A DNA stretch of 64,000 nucleotides from the NCBI GenBank assembly GCA_964549765.1, contig CAZJWR010000002.1, positions 55,593-119,592 of the forward strand, in the 5' to 3' direction. Shown here in pieces: positions 42,495 through 50,644 of this stretch (position 1 is the stretch's first letter; the number at the start of each line of letters is the position of its first letter). The DNA comes from CAZJWR01 sp964549765 (lineage in GTDB: Bacteria; Zixibacteria; MSB-5A5; GN15; JAAZOE01). Made by a program: the position numbers and the translations under genes. Below the pieces are notes generated by a model. The model was not told the DNA's origin. It saw nothing but the letters and a program-made list of their open reading frames with translations, and ran no database searches.

Positions 42495-43736
42495 TTATTC
42501 GATGCCGAGAAGGTTTTTTCGCACCATTTCCAATGCGATCGTCACCGTCCGCCCCCGGATCGGCTCCCGATCGACGCCCAAATTGAATTTCATCGCGCTC
42601 ACCTGACCCGAAACTGACAGCCCGACAAATACCGTCCCGATCGGCTTTTCCTCGGTGCCGCCGGTCGGCCCGGCCACGCCGGTCGTGGACAGGCCGATAT
42701 CGGCTCCCAGAGCCGACGCCGCGCCGGTTGCCATCGCCACGGCTGTCTCCGCCGAAACCGCGCCGTGTTGCTCAAGAATTTCCGCTGGGACGCCCAGCCG
42801 ATCTATCTTGACTTCGTTGGCATAAGCCACGATTCCGCCCTTGAAATAACGCGAAGCTCCCGGAACTGACGTAATTCGCCCGCCCACCAAACCGCCGGTG
42901 CACGATTCGGCGACGGCGATAGTCAGGTTTTTCTCGACCAGCAAAGCCCCGACGACTTCCTCAAGCTCCCGATTGTCCTCGGTGTAAATATATCTCCCGG
43001 CCGCATCGCGGATGGCGTCGGCGAGCTGTTCGACACCGGATCGGACCTCGTCCGCCACGGCGCCGACGCCCTTGACGCATAAATCCACGCCGCGAACCGA
43101 AGGGAGATAGGCCAGCGAAACACCATCGGCCAATTTCAGCGCCGGGCGGATAAGTTCCGCCAGGGCGGATTCCATGATTCCGGCGGTGCGGATACGACGC
43201 CGGATAATCACCGCCGGGCCGATCATCGTTTTCAGGATCGGCAAAAGCTCGCGGTCGACCATGAGTTCCATCTCGGACGGCACGCCGGGCATGGCACAGA
43301 AAAATTTTCCCTGCTCGTCGATGACAATCCCCAACGCCGACCCGGTGGCGTTGGCCAGAAATTTGGCTCCCTGGGGCAACAACGCTTGGTTTTGGTTGAT
43401 CGCGGGCATTTTGAGGCCCCGGGCGGCAAAACGATTTTGAAGTTCTTCCAGGACGTTTTCATGGAAAATCAGGTTGCGCTTGAATACCTTGCAGATCGCT
43501 TTCTTGGTGATATCGTCGTCGGTCGGTCCCAGCCCGCCGGTGGTCACGATGATATCGGCCCGCCGAAGCGCCTGATGGAAGGCTTCGACCAGCGTGTTCA
43601 TGCCGTCGCCGGTGGAGGTGATGAAGCCGACCTCCAGCCCGATGGCGTCCAGCCGCCCCGCCAGAAACACGGAATTGGTGTCTACCCGCGAACCGTTCAG
43701 CAGTTCGTCACCGATGGTTATAATCTCCGCTATCAT
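42495..43736 (-). CDS. cinA: CinA family protein (nicotinamide-nucleotide amidase/MoaB-like)
   Basis: A 413-residue two-domain CinA. The N-terminal MoCF-like domain has ITIGDELLNGSRVDTNS and TTGGLGPTDDDITKKA. The C-terminal deamidase has VAESCTGGLVGGRITSVPGAS (about 275) and TTGVAGPTGGTEEKP (about 355). Family roles are NMN deamidation and pyrophosphatase activity. It follows pgpA by 24 bp and precedes thpR. Confidence 0.94.
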   Translation of the reverse strand: MIAEIITIGDELLNGSRVDTNSVFLAGRLDAIGLEVGFITSTGDGMNTLVEAFHQALRRADIIVTTGGLGPTDDDITKKAICKVFKRNLIFHENVLEELQNRFAARGLKMPAINQNQALLPQGAKFLANATGSALGIVIDEQGKFFCAMPGVPSEMELMVDRELLPILKTMIGPAVIIRRRIRTAGIMESALAELIRPALKLADGVSLAYLPSVRGVDLCVKGVGAVADEVRSGVEQLADAIRDAAGRYIYTEDNRELEEVVGALLVEKNLTIAVAESCTGGLVGGRITSVPGASRYFKGGIVAYANEVKIDRLGVPAEILEQHGAVSAETAVAMATGAASALGADIGLSTTGVAGPTGGTEEKPIGTVFVGLSVSGQVSAMKFNLGVDREPIRGRTVTIALEMVRKNLLGIE

Positions 43737-43760
43737 ACGCTCAATCCATTACCTGATATA

Positions 43761-44228
43761 TTAAAAGCCGAACCAGTGCAATCGGGTGAGGGCCAGGATG
43801 CAGATCCAGCAGGTGAGATTGGCGTATATCCCGGCAAAAAGATCATCCAGCGTCACTCCCCATCCGCCCGGATACCGTTCGGAATACCCGGCGGGAAACG
43901 GTTTGATCACGTCGTAGAACCGAAAGAATATAAATCCTGCCGCGTAAACGTCAAGACGATAGGGCAAAAAGACCAGCGAAATAAACATCCCCGCCCATTC
44001 GTCGATCACGATCTTTTTGGAATCGTGCCCCAGGATCGGCTCGGCTTGCGATGCCGCCCAGATGGAGACGGCGATGGTAATGATAGTCGCGATCAGGAGC
44101 GTAACATTGTCGCGTCCCAGCCAGAACCAGGCGATTATCCAGGCCGGGATGGTGCCGATCGTTCCCGGAACGATGGGGAAATACCCGGTGTACAGCCCGG
44201 TGGCTATGACGCGAATCAGAGCTTTCAT
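43761..44228 (-). CDS. pgpA: Phosphatidylglycerophosphatase A
   Basis: A 155-residue PgpA-family membrane protein. The motifs GTIGTIPAWIIAW (about residue 23) and VIDEWAGMFISLVFLP (about 75) are characteristic; several hydrophobic segments are visible. It dephosphorylates phosphatidylglycerophosphate made by the adjacent PgsA. Its ATG directly follows the pgsA stop. No PgpB appears near. Confidence 0.92.
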   Translation of the reverse strand: MKALIRVIATGLYTGYFPIVPGTIGTIPAWIIAWFWLGRDNVTLLIATIITIAVSIWAASQAEPILGHDSKKIVIDEWAGMFISLVFLPYRLDVYAAGFIFFRFYDVIKPFPAGYSERYPGGWGVTLDDLFAGIYANLTCWICILALTRLHWFGF

Positions 44229-44816
44229 CTATTTGAGGACTCCTCGCAATATGGCGCCGTTCTTGATCAGATAGTCGATGCCGGTCAGCACCGTCACGAC
44301 CATGGTAATGAGCACCATCCAGTCGAACACCTGGACGACCGACTGTTTTTCAAAAAAATCACCCGCGTATCCCAGCGCGGGCATAATCGTCTTGAGGTTG
44401 ATATACAGCAGGATGGCGACGATGGTAACCATCTGCAGCACCGTCTTGAATTTGGCCGACAGGCTCGGCGAAATGACCATTCCCCGATACGCCGCCAGCG
44501 ACCGCAGCCCGGTGATGAAAAATTCCCTGATGATGATCAGCATGATCATCCACGGCTGAACATACCCCAGGGCGGCGAAGGAGATAAACGCCGTCGAGGT
44601 CAGAATTTTATCGGCTAGGGGATCCATGAATTTGCCGAAGCCGGTGATGATGCCGTATTTGCGGGCGAGATGACCGTCCCAGAGGTCAGTCAGCGATGCG
44701 ACGGTGAAAATCAACAACGACGCGGCGCGGCAATAGACGTTTTCCACGAGGAAAAAGACCATGAATATCGGCGACAGGATAATCCGCGCGATTGTCAATT
44801 TATTGGGTGTATTCAT
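44229..44816 (-). CDS. pgsA: CDP-diacylglycerol-glycerol-3-phosphate 3-phosphatidyltransferase
   Basis: A 195-residue CDP-alcohol phosphatidyltransferase with the signature D-G-x2-A-R-x8-G-x3-D-x3-D (DLWDGHLARKYG then GKFMDPLADK, about residues 46-68) and several membrane helices. It makes phosphatidylglycerophosphate. Pairing with pgpA makes PgsA the best reading, although the family also contains phosphatidylinositol-phosphate synthases, relevant given the myo-inositol phosphate synthase at 52908-54104. Confidence 0.88.
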   Translation of the reverse strand: MNTPNKLTIARIILSPIFMVFFLVENVYCRAASLLIFTVASLTDLWDGHLARKYGIITGFGKFMDPLADKILTSTAFISFAALGYVQPWMIMLIIIREFFITGLRSLAAYRGMVISPSLSAKFKTVLQMVTIVAILLYINLKTIMPALGYAGDFFEKQSVVQVFDWMVLITMVVTVLTGIDYLIKNGAILRGVLK

Positions 44817-44931
44817 ATCCCTTTCACCATCAGGGCAAAAAGGTACGACCTTAGATGGTACGTGTCAAGCCCGAAGGACAACGCCTCTAAATCTCATTGG
44901 ACACCAAACGACTCCGAATGTGGGGGATTGC

Positions 44932-44960
44932 TTGACAATTCGGCCACTGGCGGCTATCTT
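44932..44960 (+). promoter_or_regulatory. Strong promoter for the lipoprotein gene at 45023
   Basis: A perfect TTGACA (44932-44937) and TATCTT (44955-44960) are separated by 17 bp, about 62 bp before the ATG, which carries GAGGAGG. Divergent from pgsA. Confidence 0.75.
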
Positions 44961-45022
44961 GCGTGACAGCACCGTGCTGCGGGGCATGACATTAGACGAC
45001 TGTGGTACTTAGAGGAGGGATC

Positions 45023-45733
45023 ATGCGACAACTCAGTATTATTGTACTTATTGCGGCGGCGGTTTATTTTGCTTCGTGTTCGGATGACAGCTCCACGGCG
45101 CCATCGAATAAACCGCTCTTTAAGGTTTCACTTCGGGACACCAATGACGATCCGGTGTCGGGATGGGCGATCGGCTCCATCAATCATCCGATAGACGCCG
45201 GGAAAATCGCCGGCGCCTTGAAACCGTGCCCGGAAACGGGAATTTCCTTTTCTCTGCCGGAGGCGTTGGATTGGACACTGACCATATACAACTATAATGG
45301 TGATTCGGTAAGGACCTATTCCGGGTTCAGCGACGCCGGTGTGGTCGAGGTGAAATGGGATGGCGAGGGCTACGGTGGTAAAATGGTCTTCAGCGGCTTT
45401 TATCGGTACCATCTGGTTGCCGGGGAATTCGAAGACGAAAAATGGATGGTCTTGGAACTCGGCCCCGATCTTCTGTGGACTATTCTCGGCGGACTGGATT
45501 CCGACGGCCGTTTCGTCACGAATAACATCGCCTTGTTCCCCGGTCTGATCGCCAATCAGCCGATCGAATATTATACCGACACCGTCACCATAAACCTGTA
45601 CGATCCGGGCAGCGCATGGGGCGGCGGCGGGGACGGGATATATCCGTTCGTGGTAAAACTGAACCGAAACGGAAACGACTTGTCATTCCATCTGGACGAC
45701 ACGGGAGTTCCCCGGCTGGACGACAGCCGGTAG
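45023..45733 (+). CDS. Lipoprotein with FlgD-like/sorting-domain-like beta module
   Basis: A 236-residue lipoprotein (lipobox FASC, C19) followed by SDDSSTAPSN. Residues about 68-148 contain ISFSLPEALDWTLTIYN, a DGEGYGGKMVFSGFYRYHL block and a late WMVLEL. This resembles the Ig-like FlgD/type A sorting module usually found at the C-terminus of type IX secreted proteins, here internal. The C-terminal part has a G-rich loop and YTDTVTINL strands. ATG 45023 is favoured over 45002 by the RBS and the signal peptide. Function unknown. Confidence 0.75.
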   Translation: MRQLSIIVLIAAAVYFASCSDDSSTAPSNKPLFKVSLRDTNDDPVSGWAIGSINHPIDAGKIAGALKPCPETGISFSLPEALDWTLTIYNYNGDSVRTYSGFSDAGVVEVKWDGEGYGGKMVFSGFYRYHLVAGEFEDEKWMVLELGPDLLWTILGGLDSDGRFVTNNIALFPGLIANQPIEYYTDTVTINLYDPGSAWGGGGDGIYPFVVKLNRNGNDLSFHLDDTGVPRLDDSR

Positions 45734-45797
45734 GCCTGTCCATAGGGAGAGCTCGCGTTTGCTCCCGATAATCCGTTCGCTTCTGAGAACAAAAAAT

Positions 45798-45827
45798 ATC
45801 CCAGACCAAGTCGCCCTGGTCTGGGAT
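45798..45827 (-). terminator. Perfect 11-bp hairpin, terminator-like on the minus strand
   Basis: ATCCCAGACCA pairs with TGGTCTGGGAT around an eight-base loop. On the minus strand it is followed by ATTTTTT; on the plus strand there is no T-run. It may still end the lipoprotein transcript on the plus strand. No minus-strand gene precedes it. Confidence 0.6.
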
Positions 45828-45993
45828 GACGATGTTAGGAAGAATCCACTACTGCAACGCTTTCCGTTGCAACAATATTATAACCTCGTCCCAAGAAATT
45901 GTCAAGAAAAAAATATATTTCTCATATGAACTTAACCATCCCAAATGGGGATTTGAGGCTTGCCACAGGGCGTTTAATTGGCTTCATTTTACC

Positions 45994-46022
45994 TTGACAA
46001 TGTATAAGGCGATTAGTTTATT
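45994..46022 (+). promoter_or_regulatory. Promoter for the serine palmitoyltransferase-like operon
   Basis: A perfect TTGACA and TTTATT are separated by 17 bp within the AT-rich 45840-46049 spacer, 28 bp before the GTG start, which has GGAAGGAT as RBS. Confidence 0.65.
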
Positions 46023-46049
46023 TCTAAGTCTTTACATGGAAGGATAACA

Positions 46050-47276
46050 GTGCAGCCGGAATCGGATAAAACAGAACGGGTCGCCAGCGATATTTTCGCC
46101 AAATGCCGCGAATTCACCACCGCTCAGGAAGTCATTGACGCCGGGTATTACCCCTATTTCAGGCCGATCTCGTCCGCTTTAGGCGACGAAGTCGTCATGA
46201 AGGGCAAAGAAGTCATCATGATCGGGTCGAACAATTATCTTGGCCTCGTGGGGCATCCCAAAGTCAAGGAAGCAGCGGCCAATGCCGTCATGAAATACGG
46301 TTCTGGATGCACCGGATCGCGTTTTCTCAACGGCACGCTGGATATTCACCTGGAGCTCGAAGAACGCCTTGCCAAATTCATGAAACGCGACGCCGCCCTG
46401 GTTTTTTCCACGGGATTCCAGACTAATCTGGGCACGATTTCATCGCTGGTGGGCCGGGACGACGCCATGGTGATCGACCGCAGCGACCATGCCAGCATCG
46501 TCGACGGCTGCCGATTATCCGCGGGCAAACTGATCAAATACGCCCATAATGACATGGACGATCTGGAGCGGGTGCTCAAAATCGCGGTCAACAACGGCAT
46601 TCGCGGCGGCATTTTGATTATCACCGACGGCGTTTTTTCGGTTGAAGGCGATATCGTGGATCTTGCCCGGTTGTGCCGGATCGCCGACAAATTCGGGGCA
46701 CGGGTTATGGTCGACGACGCGCATTCGATCGGGGTTTTGGGCGAGGCCGGGCGAGGCACGGCCTCGCATTTTCACCTGATCGACCGCGTCGATATCACGA
46801 TGGGCACGTTTTCGAAATCATTCGCCTCGCTGGGCGGGTTTATCGCGGGCGATGTCTCGACCGTCGATTACGTCAAGCATTTCGCCCGGGCGCTGATATT
46901 TTCGGCCTCGATTCCGCCGAGTTCCGCAGCGGCGGTGCTGGCGGCGCTGGATATTATTGAGACAGAGCCCCAACGGCGCGAAAACCTGTGGAAAAACGCT
47001 CATAAAATGCATAAGGGCCTGCGCGAGCTCGGCTTCGATATTGGCTCGACCAAAACGCCGATCGTTCCGGTCATGATCGGCGACCAGACGACCTGTTTCA
47101 AATTCTGGCGGGAACTGAACGACAGCGGCATATTCGCCAACGCCTTTATTCCGCCGGCGGTGGCGCCCGGAAAATCGCTGATCCGTACCAGCTACACGGC
47201 GACGCACACCGACCGCCAACTCGATCGCGTGCTGGAGACTTTTGCCAAACTCGGCAAAAAATACGGTATTATCTGA
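46050..47276 (+). CDS. spt: Serine palmitoyltransferase-like alpha-oxoamine synthase
   Basis: A 408-residue PLP enzyme of the alpha-oxoamine synthase family (SPT, KBL, BioF, HemA). It has SNNYLGLVGHPKV (about 68), GSGCTGSRFLNGTLDIHLELE (about 90), DDAHSIGVLGEAGRGT (about 225), and the PLP lysine in TFSKSFASLGGFI (about 256). The long N-terminus and the GSRFLNG motif are like Bacteroidetes SPTs, and an adjacent acyltransferase-like gene supports sphingoid-base synthesis. KBL and BioF are alternatives: neither threonine nor biotin genes are nearby. It starts at GTG. Confidence 0.75.
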   Translation: MQPESDKTERVASDIFAKCREFTTAQEVIDAGYYPYFRPISSALGDEVVMKGKEVIMIGSNNYLGLVGHPKVKEAAANAVMKYGSGCTGSRFLNGTLDIHLELEERLAKFMKRDAALVFSTGFQTNLGTISSLVGRDDAMVIDRSDHASIVDGCRLSAGKLIKYAHNDMDDLERVLKIAVNNGIRGGILIITDGVFSVEGDIVDLARLCRIADKFGARVMVDDAHSIGVLGEAGRGTASHFHLIDRVDITMGTFSKSFASLGGFIAGDVSTVDYVKHFARALIFSASIPPSSAAAVLAALDIIETEPQRRENLWKNAHKMHKGLRELGFDIGSTKTPIVPVMIGDQTTCFKFWRELNDSGIFANAFIPPAVAPGKSLIRTSYTATHTDRQLDRVLETFAKLGKKYGII

Positions 47277-47278
47277 CC

Positions 47279-48424
47279 TTGGAACTGGTTACCACAAAAG
47301 ACGATATTGAACTTTTGGAAGTGGCCTCGCCCGGCGATCTCAATAAGTTCATCAAACTGCCGTTTGCCATCTACAAAGGCGATCCCAACTGGGTGCCGCC
47401 GTTGATATCCGAGCGAAAAGCCTTTTTCGACCGCAAGAAAAACCCTTTTTACCGGGCCGCCAAAACCAGGCTGTTTATGGCCCGCAAAGGAGGTCAATAT
47501 CTGGGGCGGATCGCCACCTGTGTCAATTACAGCTACAATGAATATCATCAGGACAAAATCGGCTTCTTCGGCTTTTTCGACGTCTTCGAGGATTACGACG
47601 TGGCCGCCGTTCTCCTCAAAGTCGCCATGCTCACCTTAAAAGCCGACGGCATGGAAAAAATGGTCGGCCCGGCCAATTTTTCGACCAACCACGAGGTCGG
47701 CATGCTGATCGAGGGATACGATTCTCCACCGTTCCTGATGATGACCTATAACCAACCGTATTACAACGACTTCGTCGAACGGTTCGGCCTCAAAAAGGCC
47801 AAGGATCTGATCGCCTACCGGATCGACCGCCAAGCCGATATCGATCCCCGCCTGCGGCGGGTCGCGGAACGGGTCCGCACCAAGGAAGGAGTCGTTTTCC
47901 GGTCGTTGAATATCAAGGATTTCGACGCCGAGGTCGAACGGCTCAACGACGTCTATAATCAGGCCTGGTCGAAAAACTGGGGATTCGTTCCCATGTCGAG
48001 GGAGGAGTTCCGCCACATGGCCAAGGACATGAAGCAGATCGTCGATCCCGACCTGGTGTTCATCGCCGAGGTCGACGGCAAGCCGGTCGGCTTCAGCCTG
48101 ACCCTGCCCAATATCAATCAAGCCCTGATTTTCACCGACGGCCGCCTGTTTCCGACGGGCCTCATCAAGCTCCTGTGGCACACCAAGGTGAAAAACAAAA
48201 TCGATTCTGTCCGCATCATCACCATGGGAATCGTCCCGGAATACCAGAAACGGGGGCTGGATACCCTGTTTTATCTGGAAACTTTCGATGTCGGGTCGAG
48301 TAAAGGGTATCGGTGGGCGGAAATGAGCTGGGTGCTGGAGGACAACGTCCTTATGGCCAAGGCGATCGAATACATGGGCGGCGAGGCGTACAAGACCTAC
48401 CGAATGTACGAAATGCGGGTGTAA
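47279..48424 (+). CDS. GNAT-fold protein, candidate ceramide synthase partner
   Basis: A 381-residue protein starting at TTG, 2 bp after the SPT stop. The N-terminus FIKLPFAIYKGDPNWVPPL is characteristic of a large uncharacterised GNAT-like family. The C-terminal half has acetyltransferase features, with VFIAEVDGKPVGFSLTLPN (about 260) and the acyl-CoA-loop-like GIVPEYQKRGLD (about 320). Bacterial ceramide synthase of Caulobacter is reported to be GNAT-like and its gene lies near spt. The tight coupling here suggests N-acylation of a sphingoid base, an inference only. Confidence 0.7.
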   Translation: MELVTTKDDIELLEVASPGDLNKFIKLPFAIYKGDPNWVPPLISERKAFFDRKKNPFYRAAKTRLFMARKGGQYLGRIATCVNYSYNEYHQDKIGFFGFFDVFEDYDVAAVLLKVAMLTLKADGMEKMVGPANFSTNHEVGMLIEGYDSPPFLMMTYNQPYYNDFVERFGLKKAKDLIAYRIDRQADIDPRLRRVAERVRTKEGVVFRSLNIKDFDAEVERLNDVYNQAWSKNWGFVPMSREEFRHMAKDMKQIVDPDLVFIAEVDGKPVGFSLTLPNINQALIFTDGRLFPTGLIKLLWHTKVKNKIDSVRIITMGIVPEYQKRGLDTLFYLETFDVGSSKGYRWAEMSWVLEDNVLMAKAIEYMGGEAYKTYRMYEMRV

Positions 48425-48426
48425 TC

Positions 48427-48960
48427 ATGTCGAGAAAAGCGATCATAGGCACGGCGGTCGTCGGGATATTGCTTTCGCTGACCGCCTGCAAACGAATCTA
48501 TTATCATGTTTCCGAAGAAATCACCGGGAACAAGCCGAACAAATTCCGGATTCAGGAAGCCTACTACCAGATGGGTAAATCGATCGCCATCACCGGCGGA
48601 CGCTACCAGCTGGTGCCGGGCGACAGCATTATTCTCTATATCCAAGGCCAGGGGACGGTCACCGGCGTCGGCGAAGCCGGCGTCGCGACGCTGGATTTTC
48701 CCGAGACCACCCGGTTTTATATCTCGCTTCCCAATACTCTGGGCGTCAAGACCTATAATACCGGCCGGCGGGCCATATGCGAAATAACCGGTAATCTCAA
48801 TTACGGGCAGGGAGAAGACCTGTTCGTCTGTCAGTCCGGCAAGGTCGTTATCGATTCCCTCAAGGGCGACAAGATCTACGGGAATTTCAGCGGGAAATAC
48901 CTTAACACCAGCAACAAGAGCATATCCGTCGACGGGCCGTTCAAAGCCGGCCTGAAGTAA
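48427..48960 (+). CDS. Lipoprotein, third gene of the SPT operon
   Basis: A 177-residue lipoprotein (SRKAIIG, hydrophobic core, LTAC with C21). The mature part is beta-rich with repeated glycines (YIQGQGTVTGVGEAGVAT) and no recognisable family. ATG 48427 lies two bases after the GNAT stop codon, and only 2 bp separate the GNAT and SPT genes, so all three are one transcript. Placement suggests an envelope role with the lipid genes, for example lipid handling, but no evidence fixes it. Confidence 0.7.
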   Translation: MSRKAIIGTAVVGILLSLTACKRIYYHVSEEITGNKPNKFRIQEAYYQMGKSIAITGGRYQLVPGDSIILYIQGQGTVTGVGEAGVATLDFPETTRFYISLPNTLGVKTYNTGRRAICEITGNLNYGQGEDLFVCQSGKVVIDSLKGDKIYGNFSGKYLNTSNKSISVDGPFKAGLK

Positions 48961-49055
48961 TCTTTTTCTGAAAGCAAAATCTGGACGGGGCACGCCCTCG
49001 TGATCCAGCGCATTCATATGAGATGAAAAGGGCAGACGGAGTCCGATAGATTCGC

Positions 49056-49541
49056 CTATCTTCCCCCGCCGAATTGAAATCCGAACAATATCCGCACATC
49101 CGGGATATCGCCGATCCCGACGCGCCCCTCGAGCGAATAGAAATTGCTTCTGCCCATCGGAAAATTCACCCCGCCCGATAGCGTCAGGCCGATTTCCGTA
49201 TCACTGTCGCCGTGTTTGGGCTTAATTATCGCGACGGTCGGCCCGGCCTGAATATAAACGAAGGCGTTTGAGCTTGGCGGCGATACCATCAACCGCAAGT
49301 CAGGATTCAGCGTAACCACGGTAACGTTGTCTCCAAATCCGATATCGCCGCTGGGCGCAAATCGCGCTATCTTGAAGACCTGCCCCAGTACCGCCTGACC
49401 TCCTGCGACGAACTGGTCGGGATTGATCCCCAGGCCCGCCCGGACGATCACACCGTTGCCGTACGAAATGGCGCCGGCCGGTGCGGCCAGCGCGCCTATT
49501 GCCACGAACATAAGAATAATCGATAAGCATCTGCCATGCAT
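49056..49541 (-). CDS. Small secreted or outer-membrane beta-barrel-like protein
   Basis: A 161-residue protein with a Sec signal peptide (cleavage after ALAAPAGA, about 24). Alternating amphipathic strands follow, with AFVYIQAGPTVAIIK, IGLTLSGGVNFPMG and a final aromatic ILFGFQFGGGR, as in small 8-strand outer-membrane barrels. It contains about eight short strands. It belongs to no family I recognise. It converges on the lipoprotein gene of the SPT operon. Confidence 0.65.
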   Translation of the reverse strand: MHGRCLSIILMFVAIGALAAPAGAISYGNGVIVRAGLGINPDQFVAGGQAVLGQVFKIARFAPSGDIGFGDNVTVVTLNPDLRLMVSPPSSNAFVYIQAGPTVAIIKPKHGDSDTEIGLTLSGGVNFPMGRSNFYSLEGRVGIGDIPDVRILFGFQFGGGR

Positions 49542-49850
49542 AAATTATCTCCTTTCCGTCTCTTTAATACTATACGTAGCTCATGCGCTGAGACTTTGTT
49601 TTCAGCACTATATCGTGATGTCTCTCTCATGCAGTTTCCGACAGATTTTCGAATATAACGGCTGTATAGCCTGATGAGAAGCCCTTCCCGGCGGGAGAAA
49701 TTGCAAAAATGGCGGAAATGCCCATGCTCAGAGATTTAGTCTGATGCGAATGCATCGCGAACAAAACCGGGGTCTGCGGACAGATGCCGAATCAGACCCC
49801 GGATATCGTTTGGCGCAGGCACATGCCCGCGGAGAATTTGGAGAGGAGAG
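49542..49850. other. Intergenic region after the cyclophilin gene
   Basis: About 309 bp without a supported gene. It contains the upstream region of the beta-barrel-like gene and, nearer 49850, the hairpin given next. Nothing else stands out. Confidence 0.4.
49767..49802 (-). terminator. Hairpin terminator downstream of the cyclophilin gene
   Basis: CCGGGGTCTG pairs with CAGACCCCGG around a 16-base loop. On the minus strand it is followed by TTTTGTTC, giving a modest U-rich tail after the cyclophilin gene. Confidence 0.65.
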
Positions 49851-50516
49851 CTACTTGTTTTTCTCGCCCTCGGGTTTGTTCCCGGCAGGCTTCCCGTCCA
49901 TAACGAGGACATTCTCGATGAGAACCGGATCGACCGGGACGTCGGCATACATGCCCTTCTTCATCGTCTTGACGTGCTGAATTTTGTCGACCACGTCCAT
50001 ACCGTCGACGACCTTGCCGAATACCGCATATCCGGCACCGTCGCGCGGCTGATCGAGGAAGGTGTTGTCCTTGACGTTGATGAAAAACTGCGACGTGGCG
50101 GAATTGGCCTGGCCGCCGAGGCGGGCCATGGCGACGCTGCCGCGGACATTTTTCAGGCCATTCTGCCATTCATTCTTGATCGGGGGGGAGGTCTTTTTCT
50201 GGGCCATATCGACCGTGAATCCGCCCCCCTGAATCATGAAATCGGGGATCACCCGGTGGAAGATGGTGCTGTCGTAGTACCCCTCTTCGGCATACGCCAG
50301 GAAATTGTTGACGGTTATCGGCGCCTTGGCCTTGTCGAGTTCGAGCGTGATATCGCCCGCGTTGGTTTTTAAAACGACCTGCACGGTGCCCTCCTCGGAT
50401 TTTTTCTGGGTAGAATCCTGCGCCGACGCCGGCCCGGCCAAGGTCAGAACGAATATCAAAATGGCCGCCAGAGCCACTCCTGCCGGCCACAGTTTACAGA
50501 AATGCCGCGTCATCAT
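49851..50516 (-). CDS. Cyclophilin-type peptidyl-prolyl cis-trans isomerase, exported
   Basis: A 221-residue cyclophilin with a signal peptide ending near PASAQD (about 33). The domain shows TIFHRVIPDFMIQGGGFT (about 82), VAMARLGGQANSATSQFFIN and VFGKVVDGMDVV. The catalytic arginine in FHRV is present. It acts on proline bonds of periplasmic or outer-membrane proteins. It lies 128 bp after the S41 protease gene, with a hairpin downstream. Confidence 0.92.
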   Translation of the reverse strand: MMTRHFCKLWPAGVALAAILIFVLTLAGPASAQDSTQKKSEEGTVQVVLKTNAGDITLELDKAKAPITVNNFLAYAEEGYYDSTIFHRVIPDFMIQGGGFTVDMAQKKTSPPIKNEWQNGLKNVRGSVAMARLGGQANSATSQFFINVKDNTFLDQPRDGAGYAVFGKVVDGMDVVDKIQHVKTMKKGMYADVPVDPVLIENVLVMDGKPAGNKPEGEKNK

Positions 50517-50644
50517 AACGGTTCCTTTCGTTCAAGTTCGATATACGTCTTACGGCTTATACACGAGAATATATGTTAAGATCGCCAAAGATAAAAGTCT
50601 CTTTCCGGGAAAAAAATCATGGGAAATCGGGCCGGCTGGGCGAT

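Noticed and set aside
43386..44618. A plus-strand frame of 410 residues
   Set aside because: It is antisense to cinA, pgpA and pgsA, all with clear motifs.
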